Shown here one piece after another: positions 1 through 5,945 of a stretch of DNA of 7,236 bases. The position numbers and the translations under genes were made by a program. Each line of letters opens with the position of its first letter. Positions within the stretch are counted from its first letter, which is position 1. The stretch lies in contig FR884615.1 of assembly GCA_000436075.1 (NCBI GenBank), positions 16,216 through 23,451 of the forward strand, written 5' to 3'. The notes below the pieces were generated by a model. It was not told where the DNA came from, made no database searches, and saw only the letters and a list, made by a program, of their open reading frames with translations. Source of the stretch: Eggerthella sp. CAG:209 (lineage in GTDB: Bacteria > Actinomycetota > Coriobacteriia > Coriobacteriales > Eggerthellaceae).

Positions 1-4
1 AGAA

Positions 5-23
5 GGACCGGCAGCGCCGGTCC
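5..23 (-). terminator. GC-rich hairpin, probable terminator of the lipoprotein operon
   Basis: A perfect 8-bp stem (GGACCGGC at 5-12 pairing with GCCGGTCC at 16-23) closes a 3-base loop. Read on the minus strand it lies about 55 bases after the stop of the last lipoprotein gene and is followed by TTCT, where the window ends. The U-tract therefore cannot be judged. On the plus strand the bases after it are pyrimidine-rich but not a clear T-run, so minus-strand termination is the better reading. Confidence 0.6.
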
Positions 24-39
24 CTCTCTTAGCTTGGAG

Positions 40-70
40 TGTCGCAAAGGAGTCTGGTTTCTTTACGACA
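40..70 (-). other. Stem-loop just after the last lipoprotein stop codon
   Basis: Bases 40-49 and 61-70 form a 10-bp stem around an 11-base loop. In minus-strand RNA all ten pairs hold, one being a G-U wobble; on the plus strand that position is an A-C mismatch, so the fold favours the minus transcript. It starts 7 bases after the stop codon and has no U-run behind it. A 3' mRNA-stabilising structure or an assisting hairpin for the terminator at 5-23 is more likely than a terminator of its own. Confidence 0.4.
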
Positions 71-76
71 GGATGG

Positions 77-619
77 TTAGCGTTTCAGGTCGATGTCGGT
101 AAGCTTAACTTCCTTGGCTTCCTTCATGGCTTCGCTCATGTTATCGGCAAATTCGATGGTATTAAGAACCGTTTCAACTTCAGCCTTATGATCTTCGAAG
201 TTGTCGACGGTTATAGACACGCTTCCCTCATTTACCCCGATAATGAAAACGGAAGTAGTCCCTCCCGAATGCTTGTAATCGCCGGTCAACCAGGTTTTGT
301 CGCCGTAGGTTACAGGGTCATGTGTCTCCCATTTAAAAGACCCGCTGTAGCGATCTTCGTATCGAGCGAGCAACTCTTCAGCTGTCATTTTCTTTTCCCA
401 TAATGGGATGATTCGATCGTTGTTGGAAAATGTCAGTTGGGCTTTGTTTGCGTTGTCGCCGGCAGAGTTGCTGACGCTTACGCCTTCGGGAACCTCAACC
501 TTAAACCAGATGAAATCCGCTTTCTTGTCCGCAGGCCCGCTTCCTCCGCAACCAACTAAGGCAACTGCGGCAACAAGGCTTATGCAGAGGGCAAGAAGTG
601 CGATAACTGCTTTCTTCAT
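77..619 (-). CDS. Predicted lipoprotein, paralogue of the next gene upstream
   Basis: A 180-residue exported lipoprotein of unknown function. Residues 1-24 are a lipoprotein signal peptide: MKK, a hydrophobic stretch, then the lipobox L21-V22-G23-C24 followed by glycines, so Cys24 should be lipidated and the rest held on the outer face of the membrane. The mature part carries D35-F-x-W38 with V43-P44, N57-A-x-K60, and a C-terminal FAD-x-x-SEA-x-x-x-AKEV block at 157-171. These blocks recur in the same order in the lipoprotein at 688-1212, so the two are duplicates. The ATG at 619 was chosen because AGGAGG lies 8 bases before it and the signal peptide begins there. An in-frame TTG at 682 would add 21 residues before the signal peptide and is unlikely. 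It is the last gene of the three-lipoprotein cluster. No enzyme motif or known domain was recognised. Confidence 0.88.
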   Translation of the reverse strand: MKKAVIALLALCISLVAAVALVGCGGSGPADKKADFIWFKVEVPEGVSVSNSAGDNANKAQLTFSNNDRIIPLWEKKMTAEELLARYEDRYSGSFKWETHDPVTYGDKTWLTGDYKHSGGTTSVFIIGVNEGSVSITVDNFEDHKAEVETVLNTIEFADNMSEAMKEAKEVKLTDIDLKR

Positions 620-653
620 GATGATGTCCTCCTCTTCAGTCTGTTTCGAAAAC

Positions 654-680
654 GGGCGGAACTCGATTGCGGCTCCGCCC
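654..680 (-). terminator. Hairpin between lipoprotein genes, possible attenuator
   Basis: A 7-bp GC-rich inverted repeat (GGGCGGA at 654-660, TCCGCCC at 674-680) encloses 13 bases. On the minus strand it starts 8 bases after the stop of the upstream lipoprotein gene and is followed by GTTTTC, a short U-tract. It could end part of the transcription before the last lipoprotein gene or protect an mRNA end after processing. The large loop and short U-tract make it weaker than a classical terminator. Confidence 0.4.
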
Positions 681-687
681 AAGGGTG

Positions 688-1212
688 TTAGTGGATCTTC
701 AGGTCGTCAGAGTTGACTTCCTTAGCTTTGTCGTATGCTTCGCTCACATCATCTGCGAACTTTACCGATTTAACGAAGCTCTGCAGGTCTTTGTCGTTGA
801 TGTCGCTGAATCCGCGGGCATCAACGATGCCAACACGTCCATCGGGCAGGTCGGTGCAGAACTGGATCTTTGGCTTGCTTGCCTCAGTGTTCTGAGCAAC
901 CTTCCAGGTGTAGTTGCCGATCTTCATATCGTCCAGCTGCTCAGAGCCAGTGCCTTCCCATTCCATGAATGCTTGGGTAATTCCCTGGGCATCCTTTACG
1001 CCGTTCCAGTTGACGCGGAGCTCTTTGCCTTCATCGGTTTTGGCGAACGATACCTTTGCCGCATTGCTGCCAAGGCTGGTGTTCAGTTCGTACTTATCGG
1101 GTACTGCCGCCTGGTACCAGGTAAAGTCAGTTACTTTTTGTGAGTTACATCCCACAAGGGTGAAGCAGAGTGCAAGTGCGCATGCTGCAATTCCTAGAAA
1201 CTTGAGTTTCAT
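688..1212 (-). CDS. Predicted lipoprotein (middle gene of the cluster)
   Basis: A 174-residue lipoprotein of unknown function. The signal peptide (1-21) is hydrophobic and ends in lipobox L19-V20-G21-C22, so Cys22 is the expected lipidation site. The mature part shares with the 77-619 protein the blocks D29-F-x-W32 with V37-P38, N50-A-x-K53, and FAD-x-x-SEA-x-x-x-AKEV at 152-166. This is clear paralogy despite low identity in between. The conserved N-terminal aromatic block and charged C-terminal helix suggest a small surface or binding domain, but no ligand can be named. The start ATG at 1212 has a GGGGTGA element about 7 bases upstream and lies 14 bases after the stop of the gene before it, which fits co-transcription. 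A GC-rich hairpin follows its stop codon. Confidence 0.88.
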   Translation of the reverse strand: MKLKFLGIAACALALCFTLVGCNSQKVTDFTWYQAAVPDKYELNTSLGSNAAKVSFAKTDEGKELRVNWNGVKDAQGITQAFMEWEGTGSEQLDDMKIGNYTWKVAQNTEASKPKIQFCTDLPDGRVGIVDARGFSDINDKDLQSFVKSVKFADDVSEAYDKAKEVNSDDLKIH

Positions 1213-1226
1213 TACCGTTCACCCCG

Positions 1227-1619
1227 CTATTCCATCTTCTTGAACTTCATTTCGGCACCCTCGACTTCGATGGATATCATCCCATCAGCCAGCTTGCCAT
1301 CAATCGAATCACCCATGGCTGTCATCTTGAAAGTGGTAGCATCCTTGGGCTCCCAGTTGCCCTCGGCTGTTTCGCCGAAGTACTCGAGAACCATAGTTTC
1401 GTCTTCATTGAGGGACAGCTTTACTTCCATGCCCCATGCTTTAAGCATGGAGATATCGCTCTCGGAATAGGTGGTATCGCCTTCGGTCAGGCCTGCCAGT
1501 TCCCAGTCGCCCTGGAAGTTCTTCTTGTACTGTTCGGCTCCGGAATCACATCCCACCAGTGCAAAGCACAGGGCAAAAGCGCATACCAGAACTGCGATGA
1601 TCTTCTTCGTTGCCTTCAT
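1227..1619 (-). CDS. Predicted small lipoprotein, lipocalin-like mature domain
   Basis: A 130-residue lipoprotein and the first gene of the cluster. Residues 1-23 form a signal peptide with lipobox L21-V22-G23-C24. The mature part, from about residue 34, reads as a run of short beta strands: F-x-G-x-W-E near 35-40, a central L-x-L-N-E-D segment near 68-73, F-G-E near 81-83, G-N-W-E at 87-90, then K-M-T and a final E-M-K-F-K-K. Such a pattern recalls small lipocalin-like beta barrels found in many actinobacterial and clostridial lipoproteins; this is a judgement from pattern, not a search. It does not share the blocks of its two neighbours, although its signal peptide resembles that of the middle gene. 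ATG at 1619 was preferred over GTG at 1628, because the AGAGG element lies 11 bases before the ATG but only 2 before the GTG. Confidence 0.85.
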   Translation of the reverse strand: MKATKKIIAVLVCAFALCFALVGCDSGAEQYKKNFQGDWELAGLTEGDTTYSESDISMLKAWGMEVKLSLNEDETMVLEYFGETAEGNWEPKDATTFKMTAMGDSIDGKLADGMISIEVEGAEMKFKKME

Positions 1620-1646
1620 TGCAACCACATCCTCTCAGACTCCCTC

Positions 1647-1660
1647 GCCGCTTTTGCGGC
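1647..1660 (-). other. Short hairpin in the leader of the first lipoprotein
   Basis: GCCGC (1647-1651) and GCGGC (1656-1660) form a perfect 5-bp stem with a 4-base loop, AAAA on the minus strand. It lies 27-41 bases upstream of the ATG and just before the purine-rich ribosome binding region, with no U-run after it. A leader hairpin that affects mRNA stability or translation is possible. Confidence 0.3.
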
Positions 1661-1671
1661 TAGCTATGTTT

Positions 1672-1693
1672 GTCATCGTGGTTCCATGATGAC
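1672..1693. promoter_or_regulatory. Imperfect palindrome, candidate operator
   Basis: GTCATC-n-TGG-tt-CCA-n-GATGAC: 18 of 22 positions are symmetric. It lies 53-74 bases upstream of the first lipoprotein ATG, a place where a regulator could act on a promoter. A dyad like this could bind a dimeric regulator, but no bound protein can be named from sequence alone. Confidence 0.35.
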
Positions 1694-1738
1694 GTGAGGG
1701 GAGCGTTGGAAGAAGTGACCTACGGCTCAGTTAAAGAG

Positions 1739-1766
1739 TGTTTTTGAGCCATGTGTCTCAAAAACA
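1739..1766. promoter_or_regulatory. 10-bp perfect inverted repeat, candidate operator
   Basis: TGTTTTTGAG (1739-1748) and CTCAAAAACA (1757-1766) are exact reverse complements separated by 8 bases. The repeat is A/T-rich and no U-tract follows on either strand, which argues against a simple terminator. It lies 120-147 bases upstream of the first lipoprotein ATG. LuxR-type regulators bind inverted repeats, so a site for the regulator encoded next door is conceivable; this is inference. Confidence 0.4.
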
Positions 1767-1779
1767 AAACAAGGTTTTG
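1765..1779 (-). terminator. Weak A/T hairpin plus U-run, possible end of the signalling operon
   Basis: CAAAAC (1765-1770) and GTTTTG (1774-1779) pair around a 3-base loop. On the minus strand the hairpin is followed at once by TTTTTGAG, so it has the order stem then U-run. The stem is only 6 bp and mostly A-U, so termination would be inefficient. It shares two bases with the 1739-1766 repeat, so the two cannot both fold fully. Confidence 0.3.
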
Positions 1780-1868
1780 ATCTGGTGATTTATCTGGTTG
1801 GTTTTGCCTTGTAAACGGCGGGTGAATCCCAAACGACGAAAGGTGTGATACCTATGGTTGCCGATGAT

Positions 1869-2489
1869 CTATTTGTCCATTTTCGGAACGATAAGACCCT
1901 GTGATACCGCATGCACGGCAAGGCGCAAAATGCTGTCGTAGCCCGTTTTGGCCAAGATCTCAGAAATGTGGCGTTTTACTGTGCCTTCGCTTAAATACAA
2001 CTCAGCTGCAATTTCCTTACGCGTTTTTGCTTCGCAGACCAATCGCAAGATGCTGATCTCTGTTTCGTTGAGTGCCGAAGCGTCCGAGAAGATACTCTGG
2101 GTTGCATTCGGGAAGGTGGAGTAGCCGTTGGCGGTTGAGCGAATAATTCCCAGGAGCTCTTCAGTTCCAACGTTCTTATATACGAAACTGTCAGCTCCAG
2201 CGAGCTTTGCCTGTTCGATGAACGTGATTTCCGGCATGCCTGTCATAATTACGATTTTCGTATCGGGGCAGGCTTCGCGAATCTGCTTCGCTGCGGCGAT
2301 TCCGCTCGATCCGTTTTCGGTGCAAACATCCAAAAGCGCAAGATTGGCATTCGTCTCGCGCACCACGTCGAGTGCGTCTGCTGCATCGGAAAGCGCGCGG
2401 GCAACCTGCATATCTTCCTGCAGGTTGAGTGTGCATGCGAGTGATTCTCGGAGAATCCCCTGATCTTCAACGATGACGATGGTGATCAT
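1869..2489 (-). CDS. Response regulator, REC plus LuxR/NarL-type HTH
   Basis: A 206-residue DNA-binding response regulator, the usual length for the NarL/FixJ group. The receiver domain spans about 1-120: acidic pair E8-D9, phospho-acceptor Asp54 in LALLDV, Thr83 in the IMTG motif and Lys105 in FVYKN, so all switch residues are present. The C-terminal LuxR-type helix-turn-helix covers about 140-197; LNETEISILRLV opens it, and TRKEIAAELYLSEGTVKRH carries the turn and recognition helix. The predicted reaction is phosphotransfer from the kinase encoded just upstream, then dimer binding at promoters. Its ATG overlaps the kinase stop (ATGA), and a strong AAGGAG lies 7 bases before the start. It may thus be made in larger amounts than the kinase, whose own binding site is weak. 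The loop after Asp54 (CTENGSSG) lacks the usual proline. Target genes are unknown. Confidence 0.95.
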   Translation of the reverse strand: MITIVIVEDQGILRESLACTLNLQEDMQVARALSDAADALDVVRETNANLALLDVCTENGSSGIAAAKQIREACPDTKIVIMTGMPEITFIEQAKLAGADSFVYKNVGTEELLGIIRSTANGYSTFPNATQSIFSDASALNETEISILRLVCEAKTRKEIAAELYLSEGTVKRHISEILAKTGYDSILRLAVHAVSQGLIVPKMDK

Positions 2490-3934
2490 GATGATGCTCC
2501 TTGATAGGGAATGGTTGCCGATATAGTGAAAGGCGTCAGTACGTTTACCTCAAAGGTGCCACCGAGGACTTCTGCCGCTCGGCGCATCTGGGGCATGCCG
2601 CAGCCATCGATAATCGTGCTTGAAGCGCCGGTACCGTCATCGAAAATGGCCAGGTTCGTTTCCGATGGTTTGGCCGCTATGCGAACATAGACATTTTTAG
2701 CGCTGCCGTGCTTGAGTGCGTTGGTTGCTGCTTCTCGAATTATCCCAACTAGTGCATTTGCCGAGCTAGGGTTTTCGGGCAGCGTGCCCTCTATGTGGAT
2801 ATTCGTACCTGCAAGAGCAAAGGCTGATGCAAGAGCGGCAAGCTCGTCTTTTCCCTCTGGGGAAGTGCGAGCAAGATCGGTGGTGATATTGTGCATAAGC
2901 CGGGAAACGCTTCGGGTGATTTCCGGATTATCGATATCTGATTCTAGGTAGTGATGGAGTATGGTCATCCGTTGGCCGATGGAGTCGTGGACGCGTGTTT
3001 TCATGACGAGCGATGCCTCTTTTGCAGCAGCTTCTTCTAACTGCGCCAGGGTTTGCTCCAGTTTGCGGTTCGATTCTTCCAGCTCAATGTTGGCAAGATG
3101 CAGACGTTCGTTGAGGTCTTCTTCAACCGTAACGTCAATGGCCATGATCCGTTCGCATAAGGTGTGATGCAGCGTCACCTCGTCATGTATGAAGAGCCTG
3201 GTTTCATTTGGCGATACAGTTAGACGTATCCCTTCGGGAAGCAAGGCGTCGCGAACGTGGTTGCCTGCGGTTGCGCGTTTGGCTAGCTCCGCCCAGATAA
3301 GGGAACCCTCTGAGAGGTTGGTGCCCAATCCGAGCGCTTGAAGGCTAGATCGCATGCTTTCGTTCATAAGGACAATCGCTCCGCTTCGATTAATGCACAG
3401 AATGCCCTCGGGAAGTTTTTTTACCGCTTCGCCGATGGAGAGCTGCGTAATCGCGGAACTGCGGTGCTTGATATCCATGGTCAGCGAAGACGACACGCGG
3501 AAAAGGAAGAACGAAGCGTCTAGTACGGGAATGAACCAGCTGTTGATGTCAGCCGCTTCGATGAATGGTGGCGTGCAGGTAGCAAGAACTATGAGCTCGA
3601 GGGTCATTATGGGGCGGCGATAGGCGAAGGCGAGCACGAGACCCAGCACAAGCGCAATGGCGTTAACCCACATCATTGGCTCGATGGGGAACGAGATCAT
3701 CTTCATGCGGAACAGCAGCGCGCCATGGTTTGCGTAAGCAGAGCATACCGTTGCGCAGGCTAAGAGCAGATGCGCAAGGAGAAGCGCCTCATAGGCGACA
3801 GCTCCGCGGGGGTTGCGGTTTTCTTTCCGCGTGGCAACAAGAAGAACATGGATCATTTGCCCGACCATAAGCCCAAATAGCAGAATGATAAGCGCAATAA
3901 GAACCACTGATTTTATGTTGAACAGATGGCTCAT
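2486..3934 (-). CDS. NarL-type membrane sensor histidine kinase
   Basis: A 482-residue histidine kinase with all core motifs. The N-terminal 150 residues hold about five hydrophobic segments (near 8-33, 46-66, 86-104, 108-122, 132-150), so sensing is likely in or near the membrane. Residues about 168-265 resemble a PAS fold (LPEGILCINRSGAIVLMNES), and a glutamate-rich coiled coil follows (about 268-308). The dimerisation/phosphoacceptor region is of the HisKA_3 type, with H316-D317-S-I-G320-Q321. The ATPase domain has the N box R400-E401-A-A-T-N405-A-L-K-H409, the G1 box D432-D433-G-T-G436 and the G2 box G444-C-G-M447-P-Q-M450. It should autophosphorylate on His316 and pass the phosphate to the regulator encoded next. 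Its ATG overlaps the stop of the upstream 7TM gene by 4 bases; only a weak GGAAG lies 10 bases before it, which suggests translational coupling. The signal sensed is unknown. Confidence 0.95.
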   Translation of the reverse strand: MSHLFNIKSVVLIALIILLFGLMVGQMIHVLLVATRKENRNPRGAVAYEALLLAHLLLACATVCSAYANHGALLFRMKMISFPIEPMMWVNAIALVLGLVLAFAYRRPIMTLELIVLATCTPPFIEAADINSWFIPVLDASFFLFRVSSSLTMDIKHRSSAITQLSIGEAVKKLPEGILCINRSGAIVLMNESMRSSLQALGLGTNLSEGSLIWAELAKRATAGNHVRDALLPEGIRLTVSPNETRLFIHDEVTLHHTLCERIMAIDVTVEEDLNERLHLANIELEESNRKLEQTLAQLEEAAAKEASLVMKTRVHDSIGQRMTILHHYLESDIDNPEITRSVSRLMHNITTDLARTSPEGKDELAALASAFALAGTNIHIEGTLPENPSSANALVGIIREAATNALKHGSAKNVYVRIAAKPSETNLAIFDDGTGASSTIIDGCGMPQMRRAAEVLGGTFEVNVLTPFTISATIPYQGASS

Positions 3935-5694
3935 AGGGCACTGTCTTCCAGCTTGATTTTGACGGCGATTTCATCTGCCTCGATTTGGTGGCAGTTGCGG
4001 ATGCCCGCTTTCGTCAGGCTATTGCAGAAGTTTTGCAGCGAAGGTTCGAGTTTTCGGGATTCTTCGCATTGCAAAACGATGCGAACTGTCAAGGCGCAGC
4101 GTTCGTCGTTTTCGCCAAATAAGAGCAGGGTTGGGTTTTTGATCGCAAATGCCAGTGAGGCGAAGTCGTATGCGCAATCGTAGAGGTGGGCCATGATTGC
4201 GGGTGATAGGGGTTCGTTCAAGCGAAAGAGCGCGGCGCTTTCGATTCCCATGGAACGGAAATCGGCTGCGGCTTCGGTAAATACCAGCTCAACTTGTTCT
4301 TGCGTGAAGGAAACTCCTTCACGCTCGGCAACGATAAGGCTCCCTTTGCGCTTGCAGTAGGCGACAAGGAATTTAACCCGGGTCAAGTTTTGGCGTCTGA
4401 TTGCTGCACTTTCGAGCGAGTCGTCTTCGGGGAGCTCGTCGATAAGGCGATTGATCTCGGTAGTTTTCTCCGCCAGCGAGTTATTGATTTGCTCGAATAA
4501 GTCACGTTCTGCTTCCCGTAATGCGAGGCCCTGGCGAATGGCAGCGCTTCGCTTTAGCAGCTCGGATGCATTGATCAGTTCTTCCTTTCGCTGTTTGAGA
4601 GCGGTGCGTCTGGCGTCATTTTTGCTTACATCGATGGAGAGCAACGCGGTGCCGCCGCTGATGCCGTAGGCGCGTTTGAGGGTATGGGGGTTGCTTGGGA
4701 CGCGGAAGTCTACGGCCGCGCCGTTGAGCGTGCCAAGTTCAGTTATCTTTTCTGTTGTTTCGGGCGAAAGGGGCTTGGCTTGTGCGGTTGAGTAAGCAAG
4801 CTGCCCATTCCTGGTTAGCACTTTCAGATCGAAAGGTAGTTTGTAGAAGGTTTCCCGATACCACGCATAAGAGGGAAGGATCCCTGTCGCGAGAGTGATT
4901 TCGACCGCCACGACAATAAGGATGGTGTAGGTGAGTGCCAGGTTGGTGCTGAAGAAGTGAGCGTTTCGAAGGATGTAGAGCAAGCTGTAGGCAATTGCCA
5001 AACCGGCGATAATCGCTAAAGGGGCAAAAGAGGGGCGTAGCTGCTTTCTTGCGGCAGGGAACAACAAGGCAAAGAATGCTCCGTAAAGTAGGACGAACCA
5101 GCCAGCAACGAGCCAATAGCACCACTCGTAGCGGTAATTGCCGCTCCAGCCAGGATCGTCGAAGCTGAACGAAAATACCGCATGGTGGAGGTTGTTCGTA
5201 AGCACGAACAGAGCAAGCAGGGCACTTCCTGCAAAAGCGATGGAGCGTGCGGTTTTTCCTGCCTTGGTGGTATCGAAACCGGCGGCGCGGAGGGCGCAGG
5301 TAAAGGCCAGCGCGGGAACAAATAGCATGGGAACGTAATAGAGGTACCAGCATATAGAGGTGCCCAGGTCGCTTTTCATGGGGTATTTCACGATAACGTC
5401 GAGCAACCAAAACGCTAAAAGGGCGGCGATGGCAATAAGCTGGTTGCGGATAATGGCGTCGGGGCAGCGTACGTAGATGGAAAAGGCCCATGCGGCAAGT
5501 GCTGGGCCCAGAAGCACCATGAACCCCGTTGTGCTTGAAGGGCCGAACCCGAGACCGAAAAACGAAGGCGGTTTGCTGGGAAGAAAGATCTCGGCGCAAA
5601 TGAGGAGGACAAAAGTCGCTGCGGCAATGCAGGCGGCAACAATCAAAACCCGACGTTTTGAGATGCTTTGCGTATGCTGCTCTGGGTTCCCCAT
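3931..5694 (-). CDS. 7TM sensor-like protein with degenerate kinase region
   Basis: A 587-residue membrane protein heading the signalling operon. About eight hydrophobic segments lie near 15-36, 57-75, 84-102, 115-136, 150-167, 192-213, 222-242 and 253-272. The segment L-T-N-N-L-H-H at 165-171 with a later Y-R-Y-E-W-C-Y recalls the histidine kinase N-terminal 7TM domain. A linker (280-355) and a long charged helical region (360-420) follow. The final 165 residues resemble the layout of kinase catalytic parts in that family: R-x-x-x-L-T-R-V-K-F-L-V-A-Y-C-K-R-K at 433-450, and L-Y-D-C-A-Y-D-F at 504-511 where an N box might sit. I find no H-box, no N-box Asn/His pair and no D-x-G-x-G. It is therefore probably a pseudokinase or ligand-sensing partner of the kinase encoded next. 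The ATG at 5694 has GGGAG 3 bases upstream, rather close. Confidence 0.85.
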   Translation of the reverse strand: MGNPEQHTQSISKRRVLIVAACIAAATFVLLICAEIFLPSKPPSFFGLGFGPSSTTGFMVLLGPALAAWAFSIYVRCPDAIIRNQLIAIAALLAFWLLDVIVKYPMKSDLGTSICWYLYYVPMLFVPALAFTCALRAAGFDTTKAGKTARSIAFAGSALLALFVLTNNLHHAVFSFSFDDPGWSGNYRYEWCYWLVAGWFVLLYGAFFALLFPAARKQLRPSFAPLAIIAGLAIAYSLLYILRNAHFFSTNLALTYTILIVVAVEITLATGILPSYAWYRETFYKLPFDLKVLTRNGQLAYSTAQAKPLSPETTEKITELGTLNGAAVDFRVPSNPHTLKRAYGISGGTALLSIDVSKNDARRTALKQRKEELINASELLKRSAAIRQGLALREAERDLFEQINNSLAEKTTEINRLIDELPEDDSLESAAIRRQNLTRVKFLVAYCKRKGSLIVAEREGVSFTQEQVELVFTEAAADFRSMGIESAALFRLNEPLSPAIMAHLYDCAYDFASLAFAIKNPTLLLFGENDERCALTVRIVLQCEESRKLEPSLQNFCNSLTKAGIRNCHQIEADEIAVKIKLEDSAL

Positions 5695-5719
5695 GATCTC
5701 CCTTACTTCGATGCTTCCA

Positions 5720-5725
5720 AGTATA
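5720..5725 (-). promoter_or_regulatory. Candidate -10 box for the signalling operon
   Basis: TATACT on the minus strand matches the sigma-70 -10 consensus at five of six positions and lies 25 bases before the ATG of the 7TM gene, leaving a leader of roughly 20 bases. No recognisable -35 lies 16-18 bases upstream, which would fit an activator-dependent promoter or a chance match. Confidence 0.35.
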
Positions 5726-5840
5726 GAGGAGAAGCCTGCTGCTACGGCTGCGGGGTGGGTTAATGGGTGCGCTTTTGTGTTTGGGGCTTGGGTGTTGGTG
5801 GTGGAATTCGGTCCCGGTTTTGGTGGATTGGTTTTTGCCC

Positions 5841-5859
5841 GACGCGTGCACCGCGCGTC
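5841..5859. repeat. GC-rich inverted repeat in the divergent gap
   Basis: GACGCG (5841-5846) and CGCGTC (5854-5859) are exact reverse complements around 7 bases. No T-run follows at once on either strand, so it is more likely an operator or a chance feature than a terminator. It lies about 147-165 bases from the 7TM gene start and 114-132 bases from the aminopeptidase start. Confidence 0.3.
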
Positions 5860-5945
5860 ACTTCTTTGATCCCGAGCTTCACTTCGATTGTGGCTGCTTT
5901 CAAAGAGTGCATTGTTAGCTGTTAGACTGGTTGGGAAAACGTCTA

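Larger units (their letters stand above)
1620..1868 (-). promoter_or_regulatory. Gap between the signalling and lipoprotein operons
   Basis: This 249-base stretch has no credible gene. It follows the response regulator stop and precedes the first lipoprotein, so it should hold the end of one transcript and probably the promoter of the next. It contains four inverted repeats (1647-1660, 1672-1693, 1739-1766, 1765-1779). No convincing sigma-70 promoter is visible: the best minus-strand pairs are TTGAGA with TTTAAC at an over-long 20-base spacing, and TTTACA (1815-1810) with only a poor -10 behind it. The lipoprotein genes may use an activated promoter or be read from the signalling operon. Confidence 0.45.

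Noticed and set aside
620..682. Extended TTG start for the last lipoprotein
   Set aside because: It would place 21 polar residues before the signal peptide and start inside or next to the GC-rich hairpin. The ATG at 619 has a strong AGGAGG.
667..1143. A 158-residue plus-strand frame across the middle lipoprotein
   Set aside because: The opposite strand has a signal peptide, lipobox, paralogue and ribosome binding site; the plus frame has none of these.
1739..1766. The perfect inverted repeat as a strong rho-independent terminator
   Set aside because: The stem is A/T-rich and neither strand has a U-run directly after it; an operator reading fits better.
5186..5200. His170-His171 of the 7TM protein as a phosphoacceptor
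   Set aside because: They lie at the end of a membrane segment in a motif typical of the 7TM domain, not in a cytoplasmic helix with the H-D or H-E pattern.
4739..5851. A 370-residue open frame on the minus strand overlapping the 7TM gene
   Set aside because: Its translation is rich in Arg, His, Pro and Ser with no recognisable motif. It lies in another frame of a gene with clear membrane segments and family traits, so it is a shadow.
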